DNA of 58,586 nt from Oscillospiraceae bacterium (GCA_017399765.1 JAFQBH010000029.1:1-58586), one strand, 5' to 3'. Shown: positions 7,975 through 15,979, counted from the stretch's first letter. Notes: generated by a model from the sequence alone, not told the origin. Translations and numbers: made by a program.

Positions 7975-8000
7975 CAAAATTTTGCGTCTTTATATATGAA
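7975..8000 (+). repeat. 26-bp direct repeat, copy 2
   Basis: Identical to 7607-7632. It lies directly before AGGAGGG, the ribosome site of the MFS transporter gene. Confidence 0.75.
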
Positions 8001-8015
8001 AGGAGGGTCTTTCCG

Positions 8016-9089
8016 ATGAAAAATTTTCCTCTTGCCGCATATACCTTTTCCCATTTTGCGGTGGATTATGTCTGCCTTTTGACAGTCCTCGATCCTTTCG
8101 GGATAAGAACGGAAATCCTCGGCGGAACCCAGACCTATGCCCTTTTTGTAATTCTTTATAACTTTCTTGCTTTCGGACTGCAGATGATAATCGGCGCTTT
8201 TTGCGACGAACACAGAAAATTTCCCGCAAGCGCCGTTGGCTGTGTGCTTGTTCTTATAGGCGCTCTTTGCTGCGCGTTCATCCCGGGACCTTATCCGGAA
8301 TATGCCTTTAATCTCTGGGCTTCGGTGATTTTTGTCGGAATCGGAAACGCGTTTTTCCATGTTGGCGGCGGAATCGAAAGCCTTGTTCATTCCGGCGGAA
8401 AGCTTCGCAGAAGCGGTGTTTTTGTTTCCTCGGGCGCAATCGGCGTTGCCCTTGGAATTTATAACTGTTCAAGAACAACCGGCGGTATCGGTTTTATTGC
8501 CGCTCTGATGCTTTTTTGCGCAGCCATATGTCTTATAGCTCATTTAAAATATCCTGCAGAAAGCGAATCTGAGATAACCGGCGCTGCCAACGAAAAACTT
8601 GGAATCTGGATAGTCCTCGGTCTTGCGCTTCTTTCGGTAATAATCCGCTCCTTCGGCGGAACGGCAATTCCGATGGAATGGAAAACAACGATGAAGCTGG
8701 GTCTTGTTTCAGGTTTCGGCGCCTTCTTCGGAAAATTCATCGGCGGCTTTGCGGCGGATTTCTTCGGCGCAAGAAGAACCGGAATTCTGAGCCTTCTGGT
8801 TTCCCTTCCGCTTCTTGTTTTCGGAAGCGGAAATATGATAATTTCCGTGATCGGAATTATCCTTTTCAATATGACAATGCCCATAACTCTCGGAATCGTT
8901 GCCCAGCGCCTTCCGAAAAACCCGGGGCTTGCCTTTGGCCTGACTACTGCGGCGCTTCTTTTGGGTGCGGTTCCAAGCTTTTTTGCCGTAATAAGCGGAA
9001 AAATCTTTTTGCTTGTTCCCGCGGTTCTTGTTTCCGCGGTCTGCATTTATTTTTCCGCTGAAAATAAAAAATCAATTGCGGAGGTGTAA
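8016..9089 (+). CDS. MFS-type membrane transporter
   Basis: The 357-residue protein has about ten to eleven hydrophobic helices, shorter than the usual twelve. Features include a Gly-rich helix (GIGNAFFHVGGG), a central cytoplasmic loop near residue 190 and GKFIGGFAADFFGARR, an MFS motif-A-like loop in the second half. The ATG at 8016 follows AGGAGGG at nine bases. Upstream in-frame starts lie in repeat sequence. The substrate is not known. A chain of small membrane-protein genes follows with almost no gaps, so they probably share the transcript. Confidence 0.8.
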   Translation: MKNFPLAAYTFSHFAVDYVCLLTVLDPFGIRTEILGGTQTYALFVILYNFLAFGLQMIIGAFCDEHRKFPASAVGCVLVLIGALCCAFIPGPYPEYAFNLWASVIFVGIGNAFFHVGGGIESLVHSGGKLRRSGVFVSSGAIGVALGIYNCSRTTGGIGFIAALMLFCAAICLIAHLKYPAESESEITGAANEKLGIWIVLGLALLSVIIRSFGGTAIPMEWKTTMKLGLVSGFGAFFGKFIGGFAADFFGARRTGILSLLVSLPLLVFGSGNMIISVIGIILFNMTMPITLGIVAQRLPKNPGLAFGLTTAALLLGAVPSFFAVISGKIFLLVPAVLVSAVCIYFSAENKKSIAEV

Positions 9090-9092
9090 TTT

Positions 9093-9242
9093 ATGTATCT
9101 TCTTGACGTTGCCGTTGGTCCGATGTATGCTGTAATCGGCGGAACTTTTCTTCTTATTGCTTTGGTCGTTGCCGGAATTGTTTTCGGCGCGGTGAAGCTT
9201 ATTCAGTATGCGATCCGCAAAAACAAAAACAAGGGTGAATAA
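9093..9242 (+). CDS. 49-aa single-pass membrane peptide
   Basis: The ATG follows GGAGGTG and starts three bases after the MFS stop. One hydrophobic helix (about residues 12-35) is followed by a basic tail with KNKNKGE. The N-terminus is short and probably outside. Function is unknown. It is the first of four consecutive genes for one-helix proteins with Lys-rich C-termini. Confidence 0.65.
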   Translation: MYLLDVAVGPMYAVIGGTFLLIALVVAGIVFGAVKLIQYAIRKNKNKGE

Positions 9243-9244
9243 AA

Positions 9245-9409
9245 ATGGAACTTCTTTCAATTTTAATGGATATTGCGCCGATGCCGCCGGTTGAACCGAG
9301 CCTTTGGGCAAAATTTGTTGCGGCAATTTCCGCTTTTGTTGGCGGAATAGTCTGGAGCGCATACAAACTTATCCGAAAAGTTATGAAAAAGAAGGAGGAT
9401 AAAAAATGA
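9245..9409 (+). CDS. 54-aa single-pass membrane peptide
   Basis: It begins two bases after the previous stop. The N-terminus has MELLSILMDIAPMPP, then a helix containing VAAISAFVGGIVW, then a tail rich in Lys. Its last codons carry AAGGAGG, the ribosome site of the next gene, whose ATG overlaps its TGA. Function is unknown. Confidence 0.6.
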   Translation: MELLSILMDIAPMPPVEPSLWAKFVAAISAFVGGIVWSAYKLIRKVMKKKEDKK

Positions 9410-9552
9410 AAATACTTCTCGATTTAATTGCCCCAAGCCCTTTGGAAATTGCCTGGGGAATGTTTTCTATGGTCGTTCCGTTCCTTCTCGTTGCCGCGGT
9501 TGCAATCGTCGCGGTCATTCTTATAATCAAGGCGGTCAAAAAGAAAAAATGA
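9406..9552 (+). CDS. 48-aa single-pass membrane peptide
   Basis: The ATG overlaps the preceding stop and uses AAGGAGG inside the preceding gene. It has one long hydrophobic helix (about residues 20-43, VVPFLLVAAVAIVAVILII) and ends AVKKKK. The start of the following gene overlaps its stop. Function is unknown. Confidence 0.65.
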   Translation: MKILLDLIAPSPLEIAWGMFSMVVPFLLVAAVAIVAVILIIKAVKKKK

Positions 9553-9725
9553 AAGAAATTTATCTTCCAAAAGCGGAAAACAGCAGGGATTTTTTGATGG
9601 TCGGTTCCGAAAGCGGCTTTTGGACAATGGTTTTTGCCGCCGCGGCTCTTGCAATTATCGGCGTTTGCGCTATAATATTTATTATAAAAAATCCCGCAAA
9701 TAAGGAGAAAAAATTATGGGAATAG
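9549..9725 (+). CDS. 58-aa single-pass membrane peptide
   Basis: The ATG overlaps the previous TGA. A polar N-terminus of about 25 residues leads into a helix with MVFAAAALAIIGVCAII, then a short Lys-rich tail. The stop lies nine bases inside the next gene, and the sequence AAGGAG near its 3' end is the ribosome site for that gene. Function is unknown. Confidence 0.6.
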   Translation: MKEIYLPKAENSRDFLMVGSESGFWTMVFAAAALAIIGVCAIIFIIKNPANKEKKLWE

Positions 9726-9991
9726 AAACCATCGGAGTTTTTATACTGACATCTCTTATTTCCGTTTCCTTGATAACCTTTGTTTTCTTCGGACTCAGAG
9801 CATGGAACAGAAAAAAACACCCCACCAAAGAGGACGTTAAGGAAACAAACCGCCAGAGAAGAGAACGCGAAAAACTCAAACGCGAAACAAAACAAAAAGT
9901 AAATTCCTATATGAAGGGCGAAAAACCGAAGAAAACCGAAGACGTTCCCAACGGAAAACGCAGCGGAAAATATAAGAAGAAAAAGAAATGA
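9716..9991 (+). CDS. Small membrane protein with long basic tail
   Basis: The 91-residue protein has one helix at about residues 5-27, then a cytoplasmic tail very rich in Lys and Arg, ending KKKKK. The tail could bind RNA, DNA or membrane lipid. That is a guess from charge only. It overlaps its neighbours on both sides. No family is recognised. Confidence 0.65.
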   Translation: MGIETIGVFILTSLISVSLITFVFFGLRAWNRKKHPTKEDVKETNRQRREREKLKRETKQKVNSYMKGEKPKKTEDVPNGKRSGKYKKKKK

Positions 9992-10332
9992 GCGTTTTTT
10001 TGCTTTTGGTAAGGAATCTTTTCCTTACTGTGCTCATCGAAGGAATTTTGGTGCTCGTTTTTGTGAGAAAGAGCGAAACGCTTTATCACAGCGTGCTCGT
10101 CAATATGCTCACGAACCCGATTGTCAACTTTTCGCTTATTTTATGGGGCAGTTTCGTCCTTTTGCCGGAAGTCCCTTATTATTATGTCGCAACCGCTTTT
10201 CTGGAAGCTGCGGCGGTAATTACGGAATGGATTCTTTATTATAAAATGGGCGATTTTGGCTTAAAAAAGGCATTTTTTGCCTCTTTGTTACTGAATGCCG
10301 CAAGTTATTCATTCGGATTATTAATCGGATAA
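9988..10332 (+). CDS. Polytopic membrane protein of unknown function
   Basis: The 114-residue product has about four hydrophobic helices and starts at an ATG overlapping the preceding TGA. The second helix includes NMLTNPIVNF and an acidic segment TEWILYYKMGD precedes the last helix. It is the last gene of the MFS/small-protein operon. A terminator follows six bases after its stop. I do not recognise the family. Confidence 0.7.
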   Translation: MSVFLLLVRNLFLTVLIEGILVLVFVRKSETLYHSVLVNMLTNPIVNFSLILWGSFVLLPEVPYYYVATAFLEAAAVITEWILYYKMGDFGLKKAFFASLLLNAASYSFGLLIG

Positions 10333-10337
10333 AAAAC

Positions 10338-10374
10338 AAAATGAGCACCGCAAAAATGCAGTGCTCATTTTTTT
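10338..10374 (+). terminator. Rho-independent terminator
   Basis: The stem AAATGAGCAC/GTGCTCATTT (10338-10347 and 10361-10370) has an inner GCA/TGC pair and a T-run. It also faces the 3' end of the convergent RluA-type gene. Confidence 0.88.
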
Positions 10375-11035
10375 ACAGCAAAGAATCAATATCAAACAAA
10401 TTCCATGGATATTCTTCCGGCGGCATAGAAACTGCTTCAACGTTTTCGCCGGTTATGGGGTGCTTGAAGAAAAGCCGTCTGCTCCAAAGGGCGGTTTCAC
10501 AGTGGTTGTCCCGGCTTCCGTATTTCCCGTCGCCGAGAAGAGGCATTTTTCTGCTTGCGAACTGAACGCGGACCTGGTGAGTCCTTCCGGTATGGAGCTT
10601 TATGAGCACGAGAGAAATTTTTCCGTGTTCCGGGTGCTCTGCGGTGCTCAAAACTTTATATTCAAGGCTTGCTTCCTTAACTCCCTTGCGTTCCCGTTTT
10701 ACGACGAAGGTTTTGTTCTTTTGGGAATCCTTGAAAAGAAGGTCTTTGAAAACGCCTTCCGCCTCTTCCGGAACGCCTTTTATAACGGCAATATATTCCT
10801 TTTCAAATTCCCGCTTCTGAATTGCTTCGGAAAGTTTTCCGGTGGCTTTCTGCATTTTTGAAAGAACCATTGCGCCGCCGGTGTTACGGTCAAGCCGGTG
10901 AACAAGAAAACAGGGCTTGCAAACGTGGGCGGAGGCCATTGTTACAATATCTTCGCCTTTTCCGTCCGGTTCGGAAAGAACGTTTGCCGGTTTTTCAACG
11001 ATTATGATAAATTTATCTTCAAAAAGAACTTTCAT
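10373..11035 (-). CDS. RluA-family pseudouridine synthase
   Basis: The 220-residue enzyme isomerizes uridine to pseudouridine in rRNA or tRNA. The signature HRLDRNTGG is at 46-54, with the catalytic Asp49. Later blocks LHTGRTHQVRVQFA and PLLGDGKYG are typical of the RluA/RluD group. The ATG at 11035 has GGAG upstream. A longer in-frame start at 11077 lacks a site. The protein lacks an N-terminal S4 domain, so it is a short RluA-type member and the target uridine cannot be named. Confidence 0.92.
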   Translation of the reverse strand: MKVLFEDKFIIIVEKPANVLSEPDGKGEDIVTMASAHVCKPCFLVHRLDRNTGGAMVLSKMQKATGKLSEAIQKREFEKEYIAVIKGVPEEAEGVFKDLLFKDSQKNKTFVVKRERKGVKEASLEYKVLSTAEHPEHGKISLVLIKLHTGRTHQVRVQFASRKMPLLGDGKYGSRDNHCETALWSRRLFFKHPITGENVEAVSMPPEEYPWNLFDIDSLL

Positions 11036-11065
11036 AAAAATCAACTCCGAAAAATTTATGTAATC

Positions 11066-11094
11066 ATTATCACACAAAACTCTTTTTCGGTAAA
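11066..11094 (-). promoter_or_regulatory. Promoter of the pseudouridine synthase gene
   Basis: On the minus strand TTTACC (11089-11094), a 17-base spacer and GATAAT (11066-11071). Confidence 0.55.
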
Positions 11095-11112
11095 CCCTTT
11101 TTATAAAAACTA

Positions 11113-11141
11113 TTGAAAAGATTTCGGAAAACGGATAAAAT
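11113..11141 (+). promoter_or_regulatory. Promoter of the EutP-like gene
   Basis: TTGAAA (11113-11118), a 17-base spacer and TAAAAT (11136-11141) lie 35 bases before the TTG start. Confidence 0.65.
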
Positions 11142-11175
11142 AAAGCTGTAAATCCTGCTTTCGGAGGTGTTTTGT

Positions 11176-11715
11176 TTGTCCGAAAAAGATTCCGTAAATG
11201 CTGCCCTTGTTAACCCGGAAGACAGAGAGGAATATCACCGTTCCCTCGGTCTTACCAAAAAGATAGAATCCCGCAAGATAATCCTTGTGGGCCGTTCCCG
11301 TTGCGGAAAAACGACCCTTATCCGCCGGCTCCATAACCTTGATATGACATATCACAAAACCCAGTCAATCGAAGCCTGGTCCGATGCTATCGATACCCCC
11401 GGCGAATATACGGATACCCCGTTTTTCAGCCGCGGAGCCGCGATAACTCCCGCTTATGACGCGGATATAGTCTGTTTCTGCCATGACTGCGGAAACGATA
11501 TCTGCCGCCTTCCCCAGATGTTTTCAATGAGCTTTGCAAAACCGGTCATCGGAATAGTCACAAAAGCCGACAGCGAAGACGTTTCCACCGAGCAGGCGGA
11601 ACTTTTTCTCCATAACGCCGGCGCAAGACATATCGTTATAACAAGTTCCCTTACCGGAAGAGGAATCGAGGAACTTATCGACCTTATCAACACAATCGAC
11701 CTGAACGATTATTGA
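11176..11715 (+). CDS. EutP/PduV-like small GTPase
   Basis: The 179-residue protein has a P-loop GRSRCGKTT at about residues 39-47, a DTPGEY G3-like motif (D-x-P-G) and TKAD as the G4 nucleotide-specificity motif. This matches the EutP/PduV family, whose members accompany ethanolamine or propanediol microcompartment genes. Here there are no such genes nearby, so the role is open. A TTG at 11176 lies eight bases after GGAGG. The in-frame GTG at 11167 is part of the ribosome site. An extra N-terminal stretch of about 32 residues precedes the P-loop strand. Confidence 0.85.
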   Translation: MSEKDSVNAALVNPEDREEYHRSLGLTKKIESRKIILVGRSRCGKTTLIRRLHNLDMTYHKTQSIEAWSDAIDTPGEYTDTPFFSRGAAITPAYDADIVCFCHDCGNDICRLPQMFSMSFAKPVIGIVTKADSEDVSTEQAELFLHNAGARHIVITSSLTGRGIEELIDLINTIDLNDY

Positions 11716-11839
11716 TATTTAAGTCAACGAAGCCGGGTGTTCCAAAAGAAACGAAAAACGGCGCAAAACCGCATTATAACTATAATAAAGGTATAAATAT
11801 GTTAATATAAATTTAATAAAAATATAGATAAATTTATAC

Positions 11840-11868
11840 TTGACACTTGGGAACTTCAAGTATATAAT
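11840..11868 (+). promoter_or_regulatory. Consensus promoter of rpsU
   Basis: Perfect TTGACA (11840-11845), a 17-base spacer and perfect TATAAT (11863-11868). The leader contains a small hairpin AAGAACA/TGTTCTT. Confidence 0.92.
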
Positions 11869-11944
11869 AAGACTGTTACATTTATGTACAAAGAACAGAA
11901 ATTGTTCTTAGCTCCAGCCCAATGGCGAAGGAGGGAAACAGATT

Positions 11945-12118
11945 ATGGCAGAAATTCATGTAAAAGAAAATGAATCTCTTGACAGCGCTCTCAGACGTTT
12001 TAAACGTTCCTGCGCTCGCTCCGGCGTTCTTGCAGAAGTCAGAAAGCATGAGTGCTATGAGAAGCCTTCGGTAAGACGTAAAAAGAAATCCGAAGCAGCT
12101 CGTAAGAGAAAGTATTGA
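11945..12118 (+). CDS. rpsU: Ribosomal protein bS21
   Basis: The 57-residue basic protein reads as S21, with [12 protein letters not shown] near the N-terminus and a Lys/Arg-rich end. It is part of the small ribosomal subunit and helps start-site recognition. The ATG follows GAAGGAGGG. A consensus promoter lies 76 bases upstream and a terminator follows, so it is a strong single-gene unit. Confidence 0.95.
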   Translation: MAEIHVKENESLDSALRRFKRSCARSGVLAEVRKHECYEKPSVRRKKKSEAARKRKY

Positions 12119-12140
12119 TTTCTAACAGGAAAAGAGGATG

Positions 12141-12175
12141 GCGGACGGCTTTTTGCTGTCCGCTTTCTTGTTTTT
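12141..12175 (+). terminator. Rho-independent terminator of rpsU
   Basis: A nine-pair stem (12141-12149 with 12155-12163, one G-T pair) is followed by a T-rich run. Confidence 0.85.
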
Positions 12176-12205
12176 CCGAAAAAACCGGAAAGGGGGAAAG
12201 AAAAA

Positions 12206-12679
12206 ATGTCCGTTTTAAAAGCGGATTATCGGTTTGAAAAAATAACTGATATCACCGCAGAGGATTTGAAAAAAGCCGGAGCAAAACTTGTTTTGCTCGA
12301 TGCGGACAACACCCTTTCGCTCCATGGTTCCCAGGAACCTTTTTCCGGCGTTCCGGAATGGATTTTTGAAATCAAAAAAAGCGGCTTTGAACTTATAATA
12401 ATTTCCAACAACAGCCGCGAAAGAATAAAGCCTTTTGCGGAAAAACTGGGTTTGCCTTTTGTTTATAAAAGCGCAAAACCCCTTCCGAAGGGTTTTAAAA
12501 AAGCAGCGGAAAAATTCGGAATAAAACCGGAAGAAACGGCGGTGATCGGCGACCAGCTTTTTACCGACGTTCTCGGCGGAAAAATTTTCGGTTCAAAGGT
12601 TTTCCTTACGGAACCCCTTGGTCCGGAAACCGATTTTTTTATAAAAATAAAACGAAAATTTGAAAAATTCATAAGATAA
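12206..12679 (+). CDS. yqeG: YqeG-family HAD IIIA phosphatase
   Basis: The 157-residue HAD-superfamily protein carries the motif I sequence DADNT at 32-36 with the nucleophile Asp32, the motif II stretch IISNNSRE, and the motif IV-type sequence VIGDQLFTDVLGG. YqeG belongs to a conserved Firmicutes family. The homologous family includes plant and yeast phosphatidylglycerophosphate phosphatases, so a lipid or small-molecule phosphatase role is plausible. GGAAAGGGGG precedes the ATG. A peptidase gene follows after 19 bases. Confidence 0.88.
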   Translation: MSVLKADYRFEKITDITAEDLKKAGAKLVLLDADNTLSLHGSQEPFSGVPEWIFEIKKSGFELIIISNNSRERIKPFAEKLGLPFVYKSAKPLPKGFKKAAEKFGIKPEETAVIGDQLFTDVLGGKIFGSKVFLTEPLGPETDFFIKIKRKFEKFIR

Positions 12680-12698
12680 CGAAGTGGAGGAAATAATA

Positions 12699-13763
12699 AT
12701 GGACAGAATTAAAAGACTTTCTCAAATGCTTCCCGAAGATATTGATGCCGCTCTCATCACTTCGGTCGTCAACAGACAGTATTACACCGGTTTTGAATCC
12801 AGCGCCGGCGCTCTTCTTGTAACAAGAGAAAAAGCAGTTCTTCTTCTCGACAGCCGCTATATCGAAGCAGGCACCAAAAAAGTTACCGATGCAGAGCCCG
12901 TTCTCATGACCGATATGGCAAAACAGCTCAACGAGCTTTTTGAAGAACTTAAAGTAAAAACCGTCGGAATCGAATCCGGCTATATGACTGTTGAAAGCCT
13001 TTTCAGCCTCCGCAAGGTTCTTACCGCAACTCTCCTTGATGACCCCAGACTCAACGAGATCATTCTTCACCAGAGAAGAATCAAATCCGAAGACGAAATG
13101 AAGGAGATCCGCGCCGCTCAGGCAATTACCGATAAGGCTTTCCTCCATATGCTCGAAATCATCAAACCCGGCCTTTGTGAAAAAGACCTTCAGCTCGAGC
13201 TCGATTATTTCATGCTCAAAAACGGCGCAACCGGTCTTGCTTTCGAAACCATTCTTGCCGCAGGCGCAAACGGTTCCATGCCCCACGCAGTTCCCAGCAT
13301 GAACGTGATCAAAGAAGGCGATTTCGTAACCATGGACTTTGGTGCAGCCCACAACGGTTATTGCTCAGATATGACCAGAACCGTTGCTGTGGGCAAAATT
13401 TCCGAAGAACAGGAAAAAGTTTATAACCTCGTTCTCAACGCACAGCTTGCCGCAATCGATGCCGTTAAAGCGGGCGTTCCCTGCAACTCCATTGATGCCG
13501 TCGCAAGAGATATGATCTACGGTGCAGGTTATGAAGGCAGATTCGGCCACGGTCTCGGCCACAGCCTTGGTCTTGAAATTCATGAAAACCCCAGATTCTC
13601 CCCTCTTTGCTCCGATCTTACCGAAGCCGGAATCGTTATGTCCGTTGAACCCGGAATCTATCTCGACGGTCAGTTCGGCGTCCGCATTGAGGATATCGTT
13701 ATGGTAACCGAAGACGGCTGCGACGTTATCACCAAGAGCGAAAAGAAACTTATCACCCTTTGA
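12699..13763 (+). CDS. M24-family aminopeptidase (Xaa-Pro type)
   Basis: The 354-residue enzyme has the creatinase-like N-terminal domain (1-125) and a pita-bread metallopeptidase domain. The metal ligands are visible: Asp213 (MDFG), Asp224 (CSDMTRT), His288 (GHGLGHSLG), Glu317 (SVEPGIYL) and Glu331 (VRIEDIV). It probably removes N-terminal residues next to proline from peptides in the cytoplasm, which fits with the peptide import operon a few kb away. An in-frame GTG at 12684 lies in the ribosome site, so the ATG at 12699 after GTGGAGG is chosen. Confidence 0.92.
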   Translation: MDRIKRLSQMLPEDIDAALITSVVNRQYYTGFESSAGALLVTREKAVLLLDSRYIEAGTKKVTDAEPVLMTDMAKQLNELFEELKVKTVGIESGYMTVESLFSLRKVLTATLLDDPRLNEIILHQRRIKSEDEMKEIRAAQAITDKAFLHMLEIIKPGLCEKDLQLELDYFMLKNGATGLAFETILAAGANGSMPHAVPSMNVIKEGDFVTMDFGAAHNGYCSDMTRTVAVGKISEEQEKVYNLVLNAQLAAIDAVKAGVPCNSIDAVARDMIYGAGYEGRFGHGLGHSLGLEIHENPRFSPLCSDLTEAGIVMSVEPGIYLDGQFGVRIEDIVMVTEDGCDVITKSEKKLITL

Positions 13764-13770
13764 TTTTTTT

Positions 13771-13807
13771 AAAAAAGCCCCCCTTGTCAAAGGGGGGTGG
13801 CTTTTTT
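13771..13807 (+). terminator. Terminator after the peptidase gene
   Basis: AAAAAAGCC pairs with GGCTTTTTT around a CCCCTT/AAGGGG inner stem. The inner part resembles the CCCCCTTT repeats seen near 7750. Confidence 0.75.
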
Positions 13808-13925
13808 GATGAAAATCAAAAAAAGACGGGGGGATTCATCCCCAAAAAACCGTTGAAAGAAAAAGAATCCCTCCACCGTGCGTACCGCAACGGTCCCCCT
13901 CCCTTTAGGCAAGGGAGGCAATATA
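13808..13925. repeat. Dispersed repeat remnants before murT
   Basis: This GC-rich stretch with ACGGGGGGATTCATCCCC and CCTCCCTTTAGGCAAGGGAGG hairpins resembles clostridial intergenic repeats. No gene is supported in it. Confidence 0.45.
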
Positions 13926-13943
13926 ATAAAAGGAAGTTCATCC

Positions 13944-15266
13944 ATGAGATTATTCATTGCCATCTGCGTTTGCAGAGTGCTCTATTTCATCGGCCGCCTT
14001 ATCGGAAAAGGCACCGCAAAACCCGGCGACATTGCAAGAATTTTCTGTCCGAAAGTTTTGAACAGACTTAAATTTGACGGAAAAATAATCTGCATAACCG
14101 GAACCAACGGAAAAACCACCACTTCCAATATGGTCACCCATATTCTCCGCAAGAATGGTTTTTCCGTAATCAACAACAGCTTCGGCTCCAATATGCTCGG
14201 CGGAATCACAACTTCGCTTCTCACAAACTGCACCTTCGGCGGTAGGGTTAAAGCGGATTATTCCGTTCTGGAAATTGACGAACGCTGGCTCCGTTTCCTC
14301 GTTAAGGAAATCAAACCGGATTATCTTCTTATAACAAACCTTCTCCGCGACCAGATAGTCCGCAACTGCTGTCCGGAAATCGTTCTTGAAAAGATAAAAA
14401 TGGGAATCACCCCCGGAACGACCCTTATCCTCAACGCGAACGATCCCGTTTCCCAACAGGTGAGCTGGAACGTTGAAAACCCGGTGGTTTGGTTTGCCCT
14501 TGGCGAAAACGAGCGTTCCACCAAGGAATGTCACAGCGGAACCAACGACGCAAAAGTCTGCCCCAAATGTATGCATACTCTTTCCTATGATTATTATCAT
14601 TATAACCACGTCGGTTCCTTCCATTGTGAAAACTGCGGATTCGAAAGCCCGAAGGCGGATTTTATCGGAACCGATATGGATTTTTTCGAACCTTCCCTTG
14701 CTGTCAACGGAAAACGTGTTAAACTCGGTTTTGACGCGACCTATTTTATGTTCAACACCGTTGCCGCTTCCGCAATCTGCGTTACTGCCGCCGGAATGGA
14801 ACTTGAAAAAGTTCTTTCCTTTGCGGAAAGTTTTGATATCGGCGTAACAAAACGTTACGAAGAACTCACCGTTCTCGGAAGAAAATGCCAGCTTATCCTT
14901 ACAAAACAAAACCCCGCTTCCGTTGACCAGAGCGTGGATTTTGTTTCCGAAAAGGAAGGCCCGCGAACCCTTATAATGATTTCCAATAATATGTTCCACA
15001 CCGAGCATAAGGACGTCCTCTTTATGTATGATGTCGCTTATGAAAACCTCAAAGACGTTGAACATATCATAATTGTCGGAAAACGCCGCTATGATATGGC
15101 CGTCCGCCTTAAATTTGCCGATATCGATATGGAAAAAGTTCAGATCTGCGATAACGATGGCGACATCCGTTCCTGCCTTGAAAAAACCGAAGGAAACATC
15201 TACGTTATGACCTCTTCCGTTTTTTCCAACGAAGATAAATTCCTGGAGGAGCTGAGAAAATTATGA
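13944..15266 (+). CDS. murT: MurT-like Mur ligase (lipid II isoglutamine synthase subunit)
   Basis: The 440-residue protein has an ATP-binding loop GTNGKTTT (53-60), the Mur-ligase centre with VLEIDE near 110, the TNLLRDQ block, and a zinc-ribbon insertion with CPKC (206-209) and CENC (228-231) that marks MurT. In the family MurT activates the D-Glu of lipid II and works with the amidotransferase GatD. The usual RDQLDR motif reads RDQIVR here. The ATG at 13944 follows AAGGAAG. An upstream in-frame start lies in repeat sequence. The stop overlaps the GatD-like start by four bases. Confidence 0.92.
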   Translation: MRLFIAICVCRVLYFIGRLIGKGTAKPGDIARIFCPKVLNRLKFDGKIICITGTNGKTTTSNMVTHILRKNGFSVINNSFGSNMLGGITTSLLTNCTFGGRVKADYSVLEIDERWLRFLVKEIKPDYLLITNLLRDQIVRNCCPEIVLEKIKMGITPGTTLILNANDPVSQQVSWNVENPVVWFALGENERSTKECHSGTNDAKVCPKCMHTLSYDYYHYNHVGSFHCENCGFESPKADFIGTDMDFFEPSLAVNGKRVKLGFDATYFMFNTVAASAICVTAAGMELEKVLSFAESFDIGVTKRYEELTVLGRKCQLILTKQNPASVDQSVDFVSEKEGPRTLIMISNNMFHTEHKDVLFMYDVAYENLKDVEHIIIVGKRRYDMAVRLKFADIDMEKVQICDNDGDIRSCLEKTEGNIYVMTSSVFSNEDKFLEELRKL

Positions 15267-15979
15267 AAAAGATAAATATACTCAACCTCTACGGCGAGGC
15301 TCTTGACCTTAACGGCGACGGAAAAAACATCACAGCCTTTGAAAAGCGCCTTTCCGAAATGGGATATGAATTTGAAACAAAAACTCTCGGCGTGGGCGAT
15401 GAAATCGAACTTTCTGATTTCGATATCGTTTTTATGACCCACGGAAAACCCCATAACGTTTCCGCATTAAGCGAACATTTTATTAAATATAAGGATAATA
15501 TATTAAATTATATTGAATCCGGAAAAACTTTTGTCGCAACCGGAAGCTCCAATATGCTTTTCGGAAAAAGTTTTTCCATGCTTGACGGAAAAACCTATAA
15601 CGGAATCGGTCTTTTCGATTGCACTGCCGAAGAATTTGACGGACTTTATGTTTCCGATGCCGTGATCGTTCCGGAATTTGCGCCGGAAGAAAAAATGTTC
15701 GGAATTTACTACCGCTGCGAAAGCGTAAAATTCGATTCCCCTAACAAAAACCGTCTTTTTAAAGTCCTTAAAGCGGACGAAGGAAAAGGTTCCGTTGGCG
15801 AAGGCGAAGGCTGCCGTTATAAAAACCTTTTTGCAACCTGGTGCCTCGGTCCGGTTCTTGTTCGCAACCCGCTTATGATGAAAGAAGTTTTGCATTGTGT
15901 TTTGGGTGAAGATTACCGCGAAACGGACTTTTCCCTTGAGGAAAAAGCGGTAAAAATGACAATTGAAGAGCTTCTTTGA
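15263..15979 (+). CDS. gatD: GatD-like protein lacking the catalytic Cys and His
   Basis: The 238-residue product aligns along its whole length with GatD class I glutamine amidotransferases and is coupled to murT by an ATGA overlap. The nucleophile-elbow motif, usually ICGGYQ, reads VATGSSNM, with Thr93 in place of Cys. The catalytic His block, usually TYLHGP, reads TWCLGP with Leu195. The surrounding GxGLFD and RYKNL blocks are kept and the frame is intact. It therefore cannot hydrolyse glutamine in the known way. It may be a structural partner of MurT, which might use free ammonia or a different donor. The alignment is from memory of the family. Confidence 0.82.
   Translation: MKKINILNLYGEALDLNGDGKNITAFEKRLSEMGYEFETKTLGVGDEIELSDFDIVFMTHGKPHNVSALSEHFIKYKDNILNYIESGKTFVATGSSNMLFGKSFSMLDGKTYNGIGLFDCTAEEFDGLYVSDAVIVPEFAPEEKMFGIYYRCESVKFDSPNKNRLFKVLKADEGKGSVGEGEGCRYKNLFATWCLGPVLVRNPLMMKEVLHCVLGEDYRETDFSLEEKAVKMTIEELL

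Larger units (their letters stand above)
7511..8015. other. 505-bp gene-free interval filled with repeats
   Basis: No supported gene is present. In order it holds: a GC hairpin at 7539-7557 (GGGCGGA/TCCGCCC) with a T-run on the minus side; a 26-bp sequence at 7607-7632 repeated exactly at 7975-8000; a CCCCCTTT-TCAAAGGGGG hairpin near 7750; a CTTGCGGGAGCAAG hairpin near 7774; and a block at about 7815-7960 with AAAATATTC inverted repeats that resembles dispersed repeats of gut Firmicutes. The second 26-bp copy ends at the ribosome site of the MFS gene. Confidence 0.6.

Noticed and set aside
11167-11175. GTG start for the EutP-like gene
   Set aside because: The GTG is part of the GGAGGTG ribosome site. 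The TTG eight bases after GGAGG is properly spaced.
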